A model generated the notes under the pieces. It had not been told where the DNA came from. It ran no database searches and saw only the letters and a program-made list of their open reading frames with translations. The translations under genes were made by a program, and so were the position numbers. 64,000 nucleotides of DNA from Actinomadura mexicana (GTDB lineage: Bacteria > Actinomycetota > Actinomycetes > Streptosporangiales > Streptosporangiaceae), in NCBI RefSeq assembly GCF_900188105.1, contig NZ_FZNP01000019.1:62001-126000 (forward strand), given 5' to 3'. The first letter of the stretch is position 1. Each line of letters begins with the position of its first letter. Positions 1 to 7,345 of this stretch are shown one piece after another.

Positions 1-175
1 TCCGGTACAGCGCACCCTGCCCCGTCCGGGTGGCGGCGGCGAGTTCGGCCGTCGTGCGCGGGCCCTCGGCCAGGTGGTCGGCCACCCCGAGTTCGGCCGC
101 CGCGCGCAGCGCGGCCGAGTAGGCGAACCCCATCGCCTCCTCGAAGAGGAAGAGCGCGGACTGCTGCGCGTCCAT
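1..175 (-). CDS. Small-molecule O-methyltransferase, N-terminal fragment
   Basis: Only the first 58 codons lie in the window; the gene continues past the left edge. It starts at ATG 175 and begins MDAQQSALFLFEEAMGF. The segment reads as the dimerisation/winged-helix part of acetylserotonin-type O-methyltransferases: a helix rich in alanine, then ELGVADHLAEGPRTTAELA and TGQGALYR, the usual pattern before the SAM-binding domain. The SAM domain is not visible, so substrate cannot be judged. It is divergent from the N-methyltransferase gene at 309 and shares an AT-rich intergenic gap with it. It is probably a tailoring enzyme of the same cluster. A MarR-type regulator is the main alternative for so short a fragment. 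Confidence 0.7.
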   Translation of the reverse strand, partial: MDAQQSALFLFEEAMGFAYSAALRAAAELGVADHLAEGPRTTAELAAATRTGQGALYR

Positions 176-225
176 GGGCCCCTGCTCCCTTCCGACGGCT
201 GCCCGCCGTGGTCCGGCCCTGCCGG

Positions 226-252
226 AAGTTACTCTATGAATATAAAGTATCT
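226..252. promoter_or_regulatory. AT-rich cluster element (site a)
   Basis: This AT-rich stretch lies in the divergent gap between the O-methyltransferase (start 175) and the N-methyltransferase (start 309). It contains AGTTAC at 227-232 and TAAAGT at 243-248, exactly 10 bases apart, the same arrangement as at 6370-6391. It is probably a promoter or operator for a cluster regulator; this is inferred from recurrence and position only. Confidence 0.5.
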
Positions 253-308
253 GCGGTCACAAGCAACGGTGGGCGGCCCTCGCCCCGATCCATCGTGAAG
301 GACGCCTG

Positions 309-1061
309 ATGAGCTACGGAGCGGCGCACGCCGAACTCTACGATCCCGTGTTCCGCAGCCGCGGGAAGGACTTCGAGGCGGAGGCCGAGGGGGTGAACCG
401 TCTGGTCCGGCACAGGTTCCCGGGGGCGCGTTCCCTGCTCGACGTCGCCTGCGGCACCGGCGCCCACCTGGAGAACCTCGCCAAGCACTTCGACCACGTG
501 GAGGGGCTCGACCACTCGCCCGCCATGCGGGACGTCGCGCGCGGGCGGCTGCCCGGCGTCGCCGTGCACCCCGGCGACATGCGCGACTTCGAGCTCCACC
601 GGACCTTCGACGTGGTCATCTGCATGGGCAGCGGGCTCGCCGAGGCGGAGTCGCCCGAGCAGATTGCCGACTCGGTCGCCAGGATGTCGGCGCACGTCGC
701 ACCGGGCGGGGTCCTCGTCGTCGAACCGTGGTACTTCCCCGACAACTTCCTCGACGGACATGCCGCCGGGCACCTGTTCCGGGAGGACGGGCAGGTGGTC
801 TCGCGGATGACGCATTCGGCGAGACACGGGGACAGGAGCCGCGTGGAGATCAGGTTCATGATCGTGGACTCGTCCGGGTTCCGGGAGTTCACCGACGTGA
901 TCGTCAAGTACCTGCTTCCCCGGGAACGCTACGAGGCGGCCTTCGAGCGGGCCGGCTGCACCGTCGAGTTCGTGCCCGGCTTCTCGCTGGCCGACGGCCG
1001 CCCGAACAGCCCCGGGCTCTTCGTCGGCGTCCGCGCCGGCGGCACCGACCGGTCCGGATAG
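309..1061 (+). CDS. SAM-dependent amino-sugar N-methyltransferase (DesVI/TylM1-like)
   Basis: A 250-residue class I methyltransferase. The start YGAAHAELYDPVFRSRGKDF, the SAM motif LLDVACGTGAHLE (about residue 45) and the later GDMRDFEL, VEPWYFP and PGLFVGV segments match, by recall, the family that N,N-dimethylates TDP-3- or 4-aminosugars (DesVI, TylM1). The expected role is methylation of an amino-sugar nucleotide made by the DegT aminotransferase downstream. It starts at ATG 309 after GAAGGACGCCTG. The glycosyltransferase follows after a gap holding another AT-rich element. The family is clear; regiochemistry and one versus two methyl transfers are not. Confidence 0.87.
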   Translation: MSYGAAHAELYDPVFRSRGKDFEAEAEGVNRLVRHRFPGARSLLDVACGTGAHLENLAKHFDHVEGLDHSPAMRDVARGRLPGVAVHPGDMRDFELHRTFDVVICMGSGLAEAESPEQIADSVARMSAHVAPGGVLVVEPWYFPDNFLDGHAAGHLFREDGQVVSRMTHSARHGDRSRVEIRFMIVDSSGFREFTDVIVKYLLPRERYEAAFERAGCTVEFVPGFSLADGRPNSPGLFVGVRAGGTDRSG

Positions 1062-1063
1062 TC

Positions 1064-1090
1064 GTTACTTGACTTTAATATAGTTATAGC
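1064..1090. promoter_or_regulatory. AT-rich cluster element (site b)
   Basis: The stretch contains TTGACT, ACTTTA (1072-1077) and TATAGTTATAGC within the short gap before the glycosyltransferase. It shares the words ACTTTA and AGTTA with the other cluster sites but not their exact 10-base spacing. It could be a plain promoter (TTGACT followed by an AT-rich -10 region) or a diverged copy of the shared element. Confidence 0.4.
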
Positions 1091-1200
1091 TCGATGCTGT
1101 CGCCATAGCGGAGCGTTCGGCGCGCCCTGCGGGGGGAACGGTCGCCTCGGGGTCATCGGTGCACCGGACGCACGGTTTCGAGCGTTGGCGGTGTTCAGCA

Positions 1201-2388
1201 GTGGCCTACCGAATCGCCCTTGTCAATGTCGCCAATCACGGCAGCGTCCTCCCCACCCTTCCGGTGGTGTCGGAGCTGGTCCGGCGCGGGCACGACGTCG
1301 GTTACGTGACGTCGCCGGAGTACGCCGGGCTGGTCGAGCGGGCCGGTGCGAAGGCGGTCCCGTACGAGTCGGGGGCCTCCGGCGCGGCCGAGGCGTTCGC
1401 GGACGACGACCCGGCCCGGCCGCACATGCTGTACCTCGCCGAGAACGAGGCGATCCTGCGGGCGGCGCAGGCGCACTACGCCGGGGACGCGCCGGACCTG
1501 GTGCTGTACGGAGAAGTGCCGATCATCGCCGGCCAGGTGCTGGCGGCCGCCTGGAAGCGCCCCGCCTGCCGGATCAACCCGGGCTTCGCCTCCAACCACG
1601 CGTACTCCTACTCGCGGGAGATGATCGAGGAGACCGGCGGCGTCGACGAGCACACGCGGGGCGTCGTCGACGCGAGGCTGGGCGCCCTGTTCGCCGAGTA
1701 CGGCCTGCGGGACCGGGCCGGAGAGTTCGCCGACCGCGTCGAGGACCTCAACCTGGTCCTCATCCCGCGCGAGTTCCAGATCGCGGCGGACACCTTCGAC
1801 GAGAGGTTCGCTTTCGTCGGGCGCTCGGCCGCCCACGAGGGGCGGCCCGGGGCGTGGCGCCCCCCGGAAGACGGCTCGCCGGTGGTGCTGATCTCGCTGG
1901 GGACGACCTTCAACGACCATCCCGACTTCTACCGGCAGTGCGCGGAGGCGTTCGAGGGCGCGCCCTGGCACGTGGTGATGGCCTTGGGGGACCGGGTCGA
2001 AGCGGACGACCTCAGCCCCCTGCCTCCGAACGTCGAGGCGCACCGGTGGGTGTCCCTGCCCGCCGTGCTCGAACACGCGCGCCTGCTCGTCACCCACGGC
2101 GGCATCGGCGCCGTGATGGACGCCCTGATCGCGGGCCGGCCCATGGTCGTCGTGCCGTTCACGTTCGACGTCAAGCCGATGGCCCGGCGGGTGGGCGAGC
2201 TGGGGCTGGGGACGGTGGTCCCCGCGGCGGAGTTCACCGGCGCGCGGCTGCGCGAGGCGGTGGAGGAACTGGCGGGGGACCGGGCCACGCTGGAACGGGT
2301 GCGCCGCATGCGGGAGCACACGGCGCGGGCCGGCGGCGCGGCCCGCGCCGCCGACGTGATCGAAGCCTATCTGGCACGGGGACGTTGA
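1201..2388 (+). CDS. MGT-family glycosyltransferase (GT1, GT-B fold)
   Basis: About 395 residues, the normal size for macrolide-type GT1 transferases of natural-product pathways. The N-terminal VNVANHGSVLPTLPVVSELVRRGH is the acceptor-domain opening; the C-terminal nucleotide-sugar domain has SLGTTFND and the donor-binding LVTHGGIGAVMDALIAGRP motif. It would move a deoxy or amino sugar from an NDP donor to the aglycone or to another sugar. I chose GTG 1201 because it places the fold's first strand at the normal position; an in-frame GTG at 1159 would add 14 residues. Neither start has a strong ribosome site. It is the only glycosyltransferase in the window, so a multi-sugar product would need others to the left. 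Confidence 0.88.
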   Translation: MAYRIALVNVANHGSVLPTLPVVSELVRRGHDVGYVTSPEYAGLVERAGAKAVPYESGASGAAEAFADDDPARPHMLYLAENEAILRAAQAHYAGDAPDLVLYGEVPIIAGQVLAAAWKRPACRINPGFASNHAYSYSREMIEETGGVDEHTRGVVDARLGALFAEYGLRDRAGEFADRVEDLNLVLIPREFQIAADTFDERFAFVGRSAAHEGRPGAWRPPEDGSPVVLISLGTTFNDHPDFYRQCAEAFEGAPWHVVMALGDRVEADDLSPLPPNVEAHRWVSLPAVLEHARLLVTHGGIGAVMDALIAGRPMVVVPFTFDVKPMARRVGELGLGTVVPAAEFTGARLREAVEELAGDRATLERVRRMREHTARAGGAARAADVIEAYLARGR

Positions 2389-2408
2389 CCGGGACGAAGA
2401 CCGCGCCG

Positions 2409-2432
2409 TAACTTTAAAAATCGATATCAAAT
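2409..2432. promoter_or_regulatory. AT-rich cluster element (site c)
   Basis: The gap before the aminotransferase holds ACTTTA (2411-2416), 10 bases, then TCAAAT (2427-2432), a looser match to the spaced dyad of sites a, e and f. It ends 35 bases before the start codon at 2468, the same distance as site f from its gene. It is probably a shared promoter or operator. Confidence 0.45.
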
Positions 2433-2467
2433 GGCTCGGGCGTCGTCCCAGCGAGAGGGAGTCCGCG

Positions 2468-3607
2468 ATGATTCCGCTGTTCAAGGTCGCGATGGCGCCG
2501 GACGCGCTCGGCCGGATCTCCGAGGTGTTCGACAGCGGCCGGCTGGAGCACGGACCCAAGATGGCGGAGTTCGAGAAGGCCCTGGCGCTGCGCCTCGGCA
2601 ACCCCCGCGTCCTCGCGGTCAACTGCGGCACCTCCGGCCTTCACCTCGCGCTCAGCATGGTGGCCGACCCCGATCGGTTCCCCGCGACGGCCCAGCCCGC
2701 CGGCGGTCCGGGCGAGGTGCTGAGCACGCCGCTGACCTTCGAGGCCACGAACTGGCCGATCCTGGCCCACGGGCTGCGCGTGCGCTGGGTCGACGTCGAT
2801 CCGGCCACGCTGACGATCGACCTCGGCGACCTCGCCGCGAAGATCTCGCCGGCCACCCGCGCGATCGTCGTCGTCCACTGGCTGGGCTATCCGGTGGACC
2901 TCGACCGGCTGCGCGAGATCGTCGACCGGGCCGAGCAGGCCCACGGATTCCGTCCCGTGGTGATCGAGGACTGCGCGCAGGCGTGGGGCGCGACCTACCG
3001 GGGGGCGCCGCTCGGCAACCACGGGAACGTCTGCGTGTACAGCTTCGGCGCCATCAAGATCCTCACCTGCGGAAGCGGCGGGCTGATCGTGCTTCCCGAC
3101 GAGGACCTGCACCGGCGGGCCCGGCTGCGCCGCTGGCTCGGCATCGAGCGGCAGGCCGACCGGGTGCACGGCGACTACGACGTCGCCGAATGGGGCTACC
3201 GCTTCCCGATGAACGACATCTCCGCCGCGATAGGGCTGTCCAACCTGGAGATCGTCGACGGCCTGCTCGCCCGGACGCGGAGCAATGCCGCCTTCTACGA
3301 CAAGGAGCTGTCGGGGATCGCGGGCGTCGAGCACACCGAGCGGGCCGACGACCGGGAGCCCTCGTTCTGGGCGTACCCGCTGAAGGTGGCGGACCGCACG
3401 TCCTTCATGCGGAAGATGGCCGATGCCGGGATCATGACGAGCATGATCTCGCGGCGCAACGACGCCCACAGCTGCGTCGCCGCGGCGCGGGAGGAGCTGC
3501 CGGGCCTGGACGGCGTGCACGACCGCGTGGTCTACGTGCCCGTCGGCTGGTGGCTGTCGGAGGAGGAGCGCGGCCACATCGCGGACACGATCAGGTCGGG
3601 CTGGTGA
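2468..3607 (+). CDS. DegT/DnrJ/EryC1-family PLP sugar aminotransferase
   Basis: A 379-residue fold-type I aminotransferase. The SFGAIKILTCGSGG segment gives the PLP-binding lysine (about K197); NCGTSGLHLAL is the phosphate-binding start and VIEDCAQAWGATYRG the conserved aspartate region. The family transaminates keto-sugar nucleotides, usually with glutamate. It starts at ATG 2468 after AGGGAG. With the DesVI-like methyltransferase it makes an N-methylated amino sugar the likely output; the keto substrate could come from the RmlB product or from an oxidised and decarboxylated UDP-uronic acid. It converges on the MoaD-like gene. Members acting on cyclitols exist, so a sugar substrate is likely rather than certain. 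Confidence 0.87.
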   Translation: MIPLFKVAMAPDALGRISEVFDSGRLEHGPKMAEFEKALALRLGNPRVLAVNCGTSGLHLALSMVADPDRFPATAQPAGGPGEVLSTPLTFEATNWPILAHGLRVRWVDVDPATLTIDLGDLAAKISPATRAIVVVHWLGYPVDLDRLREIVDRAEQAHGFRPVVIEDCAQAWGATYRGAPLGNHGNVCVYSFGAIKILTCGSGGLIVLPDEDLHRRARLRRWLGIERQADRVHGDYDVAEWGYRFPMNDISAAIGLSNLEIVDGLLARTRSNAAFYDKELSGIAGVEHTERADDREPSFWAYPLKVADRTSFMRKMADAGIMTSMISRRNDAHSCVAAAREELPGLDGVHDRVVYVPVGWWLSEEERGHIADTIRSGW

Positions 3608-3640
3608 CACACCCCGGGCGGGCGGGGCCGGCCGCGGCGG

Positions 3641-3916
3641 CTAGCCTCCCGCCAGCGGCGGGATGATCTCGACGCGGCTGCCGGGCGTGAGCGCGACGTC
3701 GCCCGGCGGCGTCGTGTTGGGCACCTGCTCGCCGTCGACGAGGAACAGGTGGTAGGGCAGCAGCTCGCCGGCGGGGGAGTAGAGCCGGTAGCCGGCCTCC
3801 GGGTGCGAGCGCACGAACGTCTCCAGGAGCTCGCGCAGGTCGGCCGCGGGCAGCTCCGAGCGCACCTTGCCGGAGGTCACGTTGTGCCAGCTGCCGGGGA
3901 CGATGAGGTGGGGCAT
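3641..3916 (-). CDS. MoaD/ThiS-like sulfur-carrier protein with C-terminal Gly-Gly
   Basis: A 91-residue protein from ATG 3916, ending VEIIPPLAGG. The terminal Gly-Gly directly before the stop and the preceding hydrophobic turn are the mark of beta-grasp carriers (MoaD, ThiS, CysO, QbsE) that are adenylated and then carry sulfur as a C-terminal thiocarboxylate. Because Gly-Gly is already terminal, no trimming protease is needed. No E1-like activator (MoeZ/ThiF type) is in the window, so a housekeeping one would have to serve. It lies 10 bases after the FGE-fold gene in the same direction, after GTGAGGAT. A longer in-frame start exists but overlaps that gene. It probably delivers sulfur to a product or sugar; its partner enzyme is unknown. 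Confidence 0.82.
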   Translation of the reverse strand: MPHLIVPGSWHNVTSGKVRSELPAADLRELLETFVRSHPEAGYRLYSPAGELLPYHLFLVDGEQVPNTTPPGDVALTPGSRVEIIPPLAGG

Positions 3917-3926
3917 GGGGGCATCC

Positions 3927-4835
3927 TCACGGGTCGCGGACGCATCGGAAACCACTGGCGAAGCAGGCCCAGCCGGTGGGGTCGCCGTGCAGGCGCTCAC
4001 TGGTCCGGGCCTGGAAACGCAGGTTCATCCAGGAGCCGCCGCGGATGACGCGGAAGCGGTCCATCACGGTCAGCAGCGACTCGTCGCAGTCGGGCGACGG
4101 GCCGTAGAGCCGGCTCGGCGAGGCCGTCCACTCGTAGACGTTGCCGGCCATGTCCGACACCCCGTACGGGCTGTCGCCGTGCGGGCTGAAGCTTCCGACC
4201 GGGGTGGTCAGCGGGATCGGGCCCTGGCCGCCCTGGACCTCCTTCCACCACGCGCGCCACTCGGTGGCGCTGCGGGTGGTGTCGCCCAGCCGTAGCTCGG
4301 TGGTGTTGGTCAGCTCGCGCGACCATTCGTCGCCCCACGGCCACAGCCGGTACTCGGGGCCGCGCGCGGCAAGCTCCCACTCCGCCTCCGTCGGAAGCCG
4401 GCCGCCCGCCCACGCGGCGAAGGCCTCGGCGTCCTCGACGGCGATGTGGACGGCGGGGTGGTCGTCCGGCGGCGCGTAGCCGGTGTCCTGCCCGGCCGGA
4501 CGGCGCCAGGACGCGCCGGGCGTCCCCTGCCAGTAGTCGGCGCCGTAGACCAGGCTCCAGCCGCGGCGTTCGGCGACCGTCCGGTACCCGGTGGCCTCCA
4601 CGAAGGCCGCGTACCGGCCGGAGGTGACCGGGTAGCGGTCGATCACGAACGGCGCGACCTCCACGAGCGTCTGCGGGGTCTCGTCGCGGAACCAGGGCGT
4701 GGGGAAGGGCTGGTCCTGTTCCGCCAGCCAGTCGAGCACCCACTCCGGCGATCCGAGCCGGAATGCCGCTCCTTCGATGAGGACCGATTCCGCGGCCTCC
4801 ACGCCGCCGCGCGTCGCCGTCTCGTGGTCTGCCAC
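3927..4835 (-). CDS. FGE/SUMF1-fold protein lacking the FGE cysteine pair
   Basis: A 302-residue single-domain FGE-sulfatase fold: PFVIDRYPVT, GRLPTEAEWELAARG, YRLWPWGDEW, YGVSDMAGNVYEWT and RVIRGGSWMN are the standard blocks in order. In true formylglycine-generating enzymes the region after GGSW carries two copper-binding cysteines; here it reads MNLRFQARTSE, with cysteines only later in GWACFASGFRC. The N-terminal DinB domain that supplies iron ligands in EgtB/OvoA sulfoxide synthases is absent too. It should therefore not be called an FGE or EgtB. It starts at GTG 4835 after GGGATGG and is co-directional with the carrier gene 10 bases downstream, which suggests a joint role. Actual chemistry is unknown. 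Confidence 0.8.
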   Translation of the reverse strand: MADHETATRGGVEAAESVLIEGAAFRLGSPEWVLDWLAEQDQPFPTPWFRDETPQTLVEVAPFVIDRYPVTSGRYAAFVEATGYRTVAERRGWSLVYGADYWQGTPGASWRRPAGQDTGYAPPDDHPAVHIAVEDAEAFAAWAGGRLPTEAEWELAARGPEYRLWPWGDEWSRELTNTTELRLGDTTRSATEWRAWWKEVQGGQGPIPLTTPVGSFSPHGDSPYGVSDMAGNVYEWTASPSRLYGPSPDCDESLLTVMDRFRVIRGGSWMNLRFQARTSERLHGDPTGWACFASGFRCVRDP

Positions 4836-4871
4836 AGCGCCATCCCGTAGACGATGGTTCTCATCGAGCAG

Positions 4872-4895
4872 AAACTATATAAAGATATAGCATTC
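4872..4895. promoter_or_regulatory. AT-rich cluster element (site d)
   Basis: This lies between the end of the sugar dehydrogenase (4917) and the start of the FGE-fold gene (4835), so it is placed as the promoter region of the FGE-fold/carrier pair. It contains AACTATATAAAG and ATATAGC; on the minus strand TGCTATAT is shared with site f. The exact 10-base spaced dyad is not present. Confidence 0.4.
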
Positions 4896-4916
4896 GAAGG
4901 TCGCCCGCGCCATGGC

Positions 4917-6269
4917 TCACCGCCCGATCCCGCGGTAGCCGAAGCCGAGGTCGCGCAGCCGCCGGATGGTCTCCGCCCGGTAGTGCATGCGCCCATCGAA
5001 GATCAGGCACGGCATCGCGACCAGCCGCCGCAGCCGTTCCAGGTCGATCTGGCGGAACTGCCGGTGCCCGGCGAGGAAGGCGACGGAGTCGGCGCCCCGC
5101 ACCGCCTGATCGAGGTCGGCGGCGGGGGAGCCGCCCACCTCCGACCGGATCCGCTCCTTCTCGGCGAGGGGGTCGAAGACCCGTACCTCCGCGCCGGCCG
5201 CCTGGAGGGCCCGGACGACCCCCTTCACGGGGGTGTTGCGCAGGTCGCCGGTGTCGTTCTTGAAGGCGGCGCCGAGAACGGCGATCCGCGCCGACGCCAG
5301 GTCCTTGCCCATCTTGGCGAGGCCGTCCCTGATGACCTCGTAGGCGTATTCGGGCATGGCGTCGTTGACGTGCCGCGCCGTCTCCACCGTCCGCAGCCGG
5401 ACGCCGCGGTCGCGGGCGGTACGCCAGGTCATCCACGGGTCCTTGGTCAGGCAGGGTCCGCCGACGCCCGCGCCGGGCCGCAGGATGTTGACCCGCCCGT
5501 CCCCCTTCGGCAGCGAGTTCGCCGCGGCGATCACTTCCATCACGTCGACCTCGAACAGCGCGCAGAACCGGGCCAGCTCGTTGGCCATCGCGACGTTCGC
5601 GTCGATCCACCAGTTGTTGGCCAGCTTGACGATCTCGGCGATGTCGGCCGTGGGCACGATCCGGACGGGCACGCCCAGCGCCGCCTTCCAGAACCGGGCC
5701 GCCGCCGCCGTGCTGCCGGGGCCGCACCCGCCGACGATGACCGTCAGCTCGCGCACCTGGGCCAGCGCGTCCCCCTCGGCCAGCCGCTCCGGGCAGTAGG
5801 CGAGGCCGAAGTCCCGGCCCTCGGCCAGGCCGCTGCTCTCCAGCAGTGGAACGACCAGCGTGCGCGTGGTCCCCGGGGCGACGGTGCTCTTCAGGATGAC
5901 CAGCTGGCCGGCGCGCAGCCGCAGTGCGAGCTGCCGGCACACCTCCTCCAGCTGCGCGGTCAGCAGCGCGCCGTTCCCGTCGACGGGCGTACCGACCGTG
6001 ATGAGCACGACGTCGGCGTCCCGCAGGGCGTCGTAGTCGGTGGTGCACGCCAGCCGCGCGCTCGCGACCAGCGGAGCCAGCGCCTCGGCCAGGCCGGGCT
6101 CGGGGATCGCGCAGCGGCCGGCCCGCAGTTCGGCGATCATCGGTGCGTCGCTGTCGATGCCGACGACGCTCATACCGCGCTCGGCCAGGGCGACCCCGAG
6201 GCACGAGCCGATGTAGCCGAAGCCCAGGATCGCGATCCGCGGGTGGGGAGAATCTGACAAGAATTCCAT
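4917..6269 (-). CDS. Nucleotide-sugar 6-dehydrogenase (UDP-glucose/UDP-HexNAc type)
   Basis: 450 residues with the three domains of the UDP-glucose/GDP-mannose dehydrogenase family: NAD-binding ILGFGYIGSCLGVALAERG at the N-terminus, the catalytic-lysine helix EIVKLANNWWIDANVAMANE, and the catalytic cysteine in GVGGPCLTKDP (about C273), followed by the C-terminal UDP-binding domain. It makes an NDP-uronic acid with two NAD+. UDP-glucose is the simplest substrate; the GGPCL.KDP wording also occurs in UDP-HexNAc dehydrogenases. It starts at ATG 6269 after AGGAAGG. In related clusters such an enzyme opens an aminopentose route through UDP-xylose, but no decarboxylase is seen here. Divergent from the sulfur operon. 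Confidence 0.87.
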   Translation of the reverse strand: MEFLSDSPHPRIAILGFGYIGSCLGVALAERGMSVVGIDSDAPMIAELRAGRCAIPEPGLAEALAPLVASARLACTTDYDALRDADVVLITVGTPVDGNGALLTAQLEEVCRQLALRLRAGQLVILKSTVAPGTTRTLVVPLLESSGLAEGRDFGLAYCPERLAEGDALAQVRELTVIVGGCGPGSTAAAARFWKAALGVPVRIVPTADIAEIVKLANNWWIDANVAMANELARFCALFEVDVMEVIAAANSLPKGDGRVNILRPGAGVGGPCLTKDPWMTWRTARDRGVRLRTVETARHVNDAMPEYAYEVIRDGLAKMGKDLASARIAVLGAAFKNDTGDLRNTPVKGVVRALQAAGAEVRVFDPLAEKERIRSEVGGSPAADLDQAVRGADSVAFLAGHRQFRQIDLERLRRLVAMPCLIFDGRMHYRAETIRRLRDLGFGYRGIGR

Positions 6270-6366
6270 GGTCGCCTTCCTCGTCGTTCTCCGCGCCTTC
6301 CGCGGTGGCCGGGTCGGGCGTGCGCGCGGCCCCTGGACGCCGCCGATCGGCTCCGGCGCCGCCGAG

Positions 6367-6397
6367 CATAGTTACAATATATTACTAAAGTGATTAT
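6367..6397. promoter_or_regulatory. AT-rich cluster element (site e)
   Basis: Upstream of the sugar dehydrogenase in the divergent gap. AGTTAC at 6370-6375 and TAAAGT at 6386-6391 are separated by exactly 10 bases, as at 227-248, with an AT-only centre. It lies about 100 bases before ATG 6269 on the minus strand. This is one of the two best matches to the shared element. Confidence 0.5.
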
Positions 6398-6489
6398 GTC
6401 CCCGACTGGCCTGCGAGGCCGCCGGTCCGCAGCGGCGACCGCTGCCCGTCCTGGGGATCTTCTGGACATGGTCATTGGAGTCGTCCGAT

Positions 6490-6513
6490 CACTTGCTATA
6501 TGATAGTTAAGTG
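6490..6513. promoter_or_regulatory. AT-rich cluster element (site f), imperfect inverted repeat
   Basis: The stretch is flanked by CACTT and AAGTG, with CTAT and ATAG inside, forming an imperfect inverted repeat. Read as ACTTGC (6491-6496), 10 bases, TTAAGT (6507-6512), it fits the A-S-TT-R-C, N10, T-W-AAGT pattern of sites a and e. It ends 35 bases before the start codon of the sulfur operon at 6548. Confidence 0.5.
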
Positions 6514-6547
6514 AGTGACCTCGCGCTCGTGACCTCCGGAACGGGAG

Positions 6548-7345
6548 ATGGTGACCGAGGAACGCCCTGCCGGCGTCGACCTGTCCTCGCTGGCACAGCG
6601 CCATGCCGACCAGTGGGCCCCCGCGGGCGGGCACGGCCCCTCGATCGCCCGGCTGGCCCGTACCGCGGTCCGGCTGGACGAGGACTACTGCCGGGCCGTG
6701 GCGGCGCACTACGACCGCGCGCCCCTACGCGGCGACGGCGCGGGGCTGCGCCGGCGCTACGACCGGTTGAAGCGCCAGAACCTCCGGCAGTTCCGGTCGA
6801 TCGTCGAGGCCGGCATCGAGATCGCCCCGTGGCTCGGAGAGGGGCAGCCGTACGAGGGATCGCGGCACCTGCGCGAGAGCGTGCACCGGACCGGGCGGCT
6901 CCACGTCTACCTGACCAGCTCGGGCCACGGGCCGTCGCCGGCCGCCGGGGACCATCCGCTGTCCGGGCCGTCGGGCGTCGTGGTCGACGGTGTGGAGTTC
7001 TGCCACAACGACCTGTTCCGGGCCGTGCACGACATCTTCGGGCACGTGATGCTCGGCAACGGGTTCGGCCCCAAGGGAGAGTTCCTCGCGGCCTTCTGCC
7101 ACATGCACACGTACTCCCGGGACGTGCATCCGATCCTGTTCACCGAGCAGATCGGCCAGATCTGCTGGTTCTTCTACGGCCCGCACCTCCTGGACGGCGC
7201 GGGCGGGCTGCCGGGACCCGGCGACCCCGGCTACCTGGCGCCGGCCCGCCGCCCGTACCCGGAGCAGAAGGTCTTCGAGTTCCCGGTGCGATTCCTCGAC
7301 GCGTTCACGAGCCTGTTCCAGCCCGAGAGGAGTCCGGATGACTGA
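6548..7345 (+). CDS. Putative metalloenzyme with aromatic-amino-acid-hydroxylase-like HxxxxH...E site
   Basis: 265 residues, not assigned to a named family with confidence. The centre reads NDLFRAVHDIFGHVMLG and, 34 residues later, LFTEQIGQICWFFYG. That spacing and the hydrophobic context resemble the HELLGH...E iron site of pterin-dependent aromatic amino acid hydroxylases, giving candidate ligands H161, H166 and E200 (a 2-His-1-carboxylate triad). The pterin-binding parts are not recognisable. It is the first gene of an operon running to 12695 and overlaps the cysteine desulfurase by 8 bases, so it likely acts in the same sulfur or sugar chemistry. The start is ATG 6548 or GTG 6551, just after GGGAG. 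An oxygenase role is inferred. Confidence 0.6.
   Translation: MVTEERPAGVDLSSLAQRHADQWAPAGGHGPSIARLARTAVRLDEDYCRAVAAHYDRAPLRGDGAGLRRRYDRLKRQNLRQFRSIVEAGIEIAPWLGEGQPYEGSRHLRESVHRTGRLHVYLTSSGHGPSPAAGDHPLSGPSGVVVDGVEFCHNDLFRAVHDIFGHVMLGNGFGPKGEFLAAFCHMHTYSRDVHPILFTEQIGQICWFFYGPHLLDGAGGLPGPGDPGYLAPARRPYPEQKVFEFPVRFLDAFTSLFQPERSPDD

Noticed and set aside
1195-2631. Very long open frames on the strand opposite real genes
   Set aside because: They are arginine-, proline- and glycine-rich with no family motifs, as expected for high-GC codon shadows.
3927-4835. Formylglycine-generating enzyme or EgtB
   Set aside because: The FGE cysteine pair and the EgtB DinB domain are both missing.
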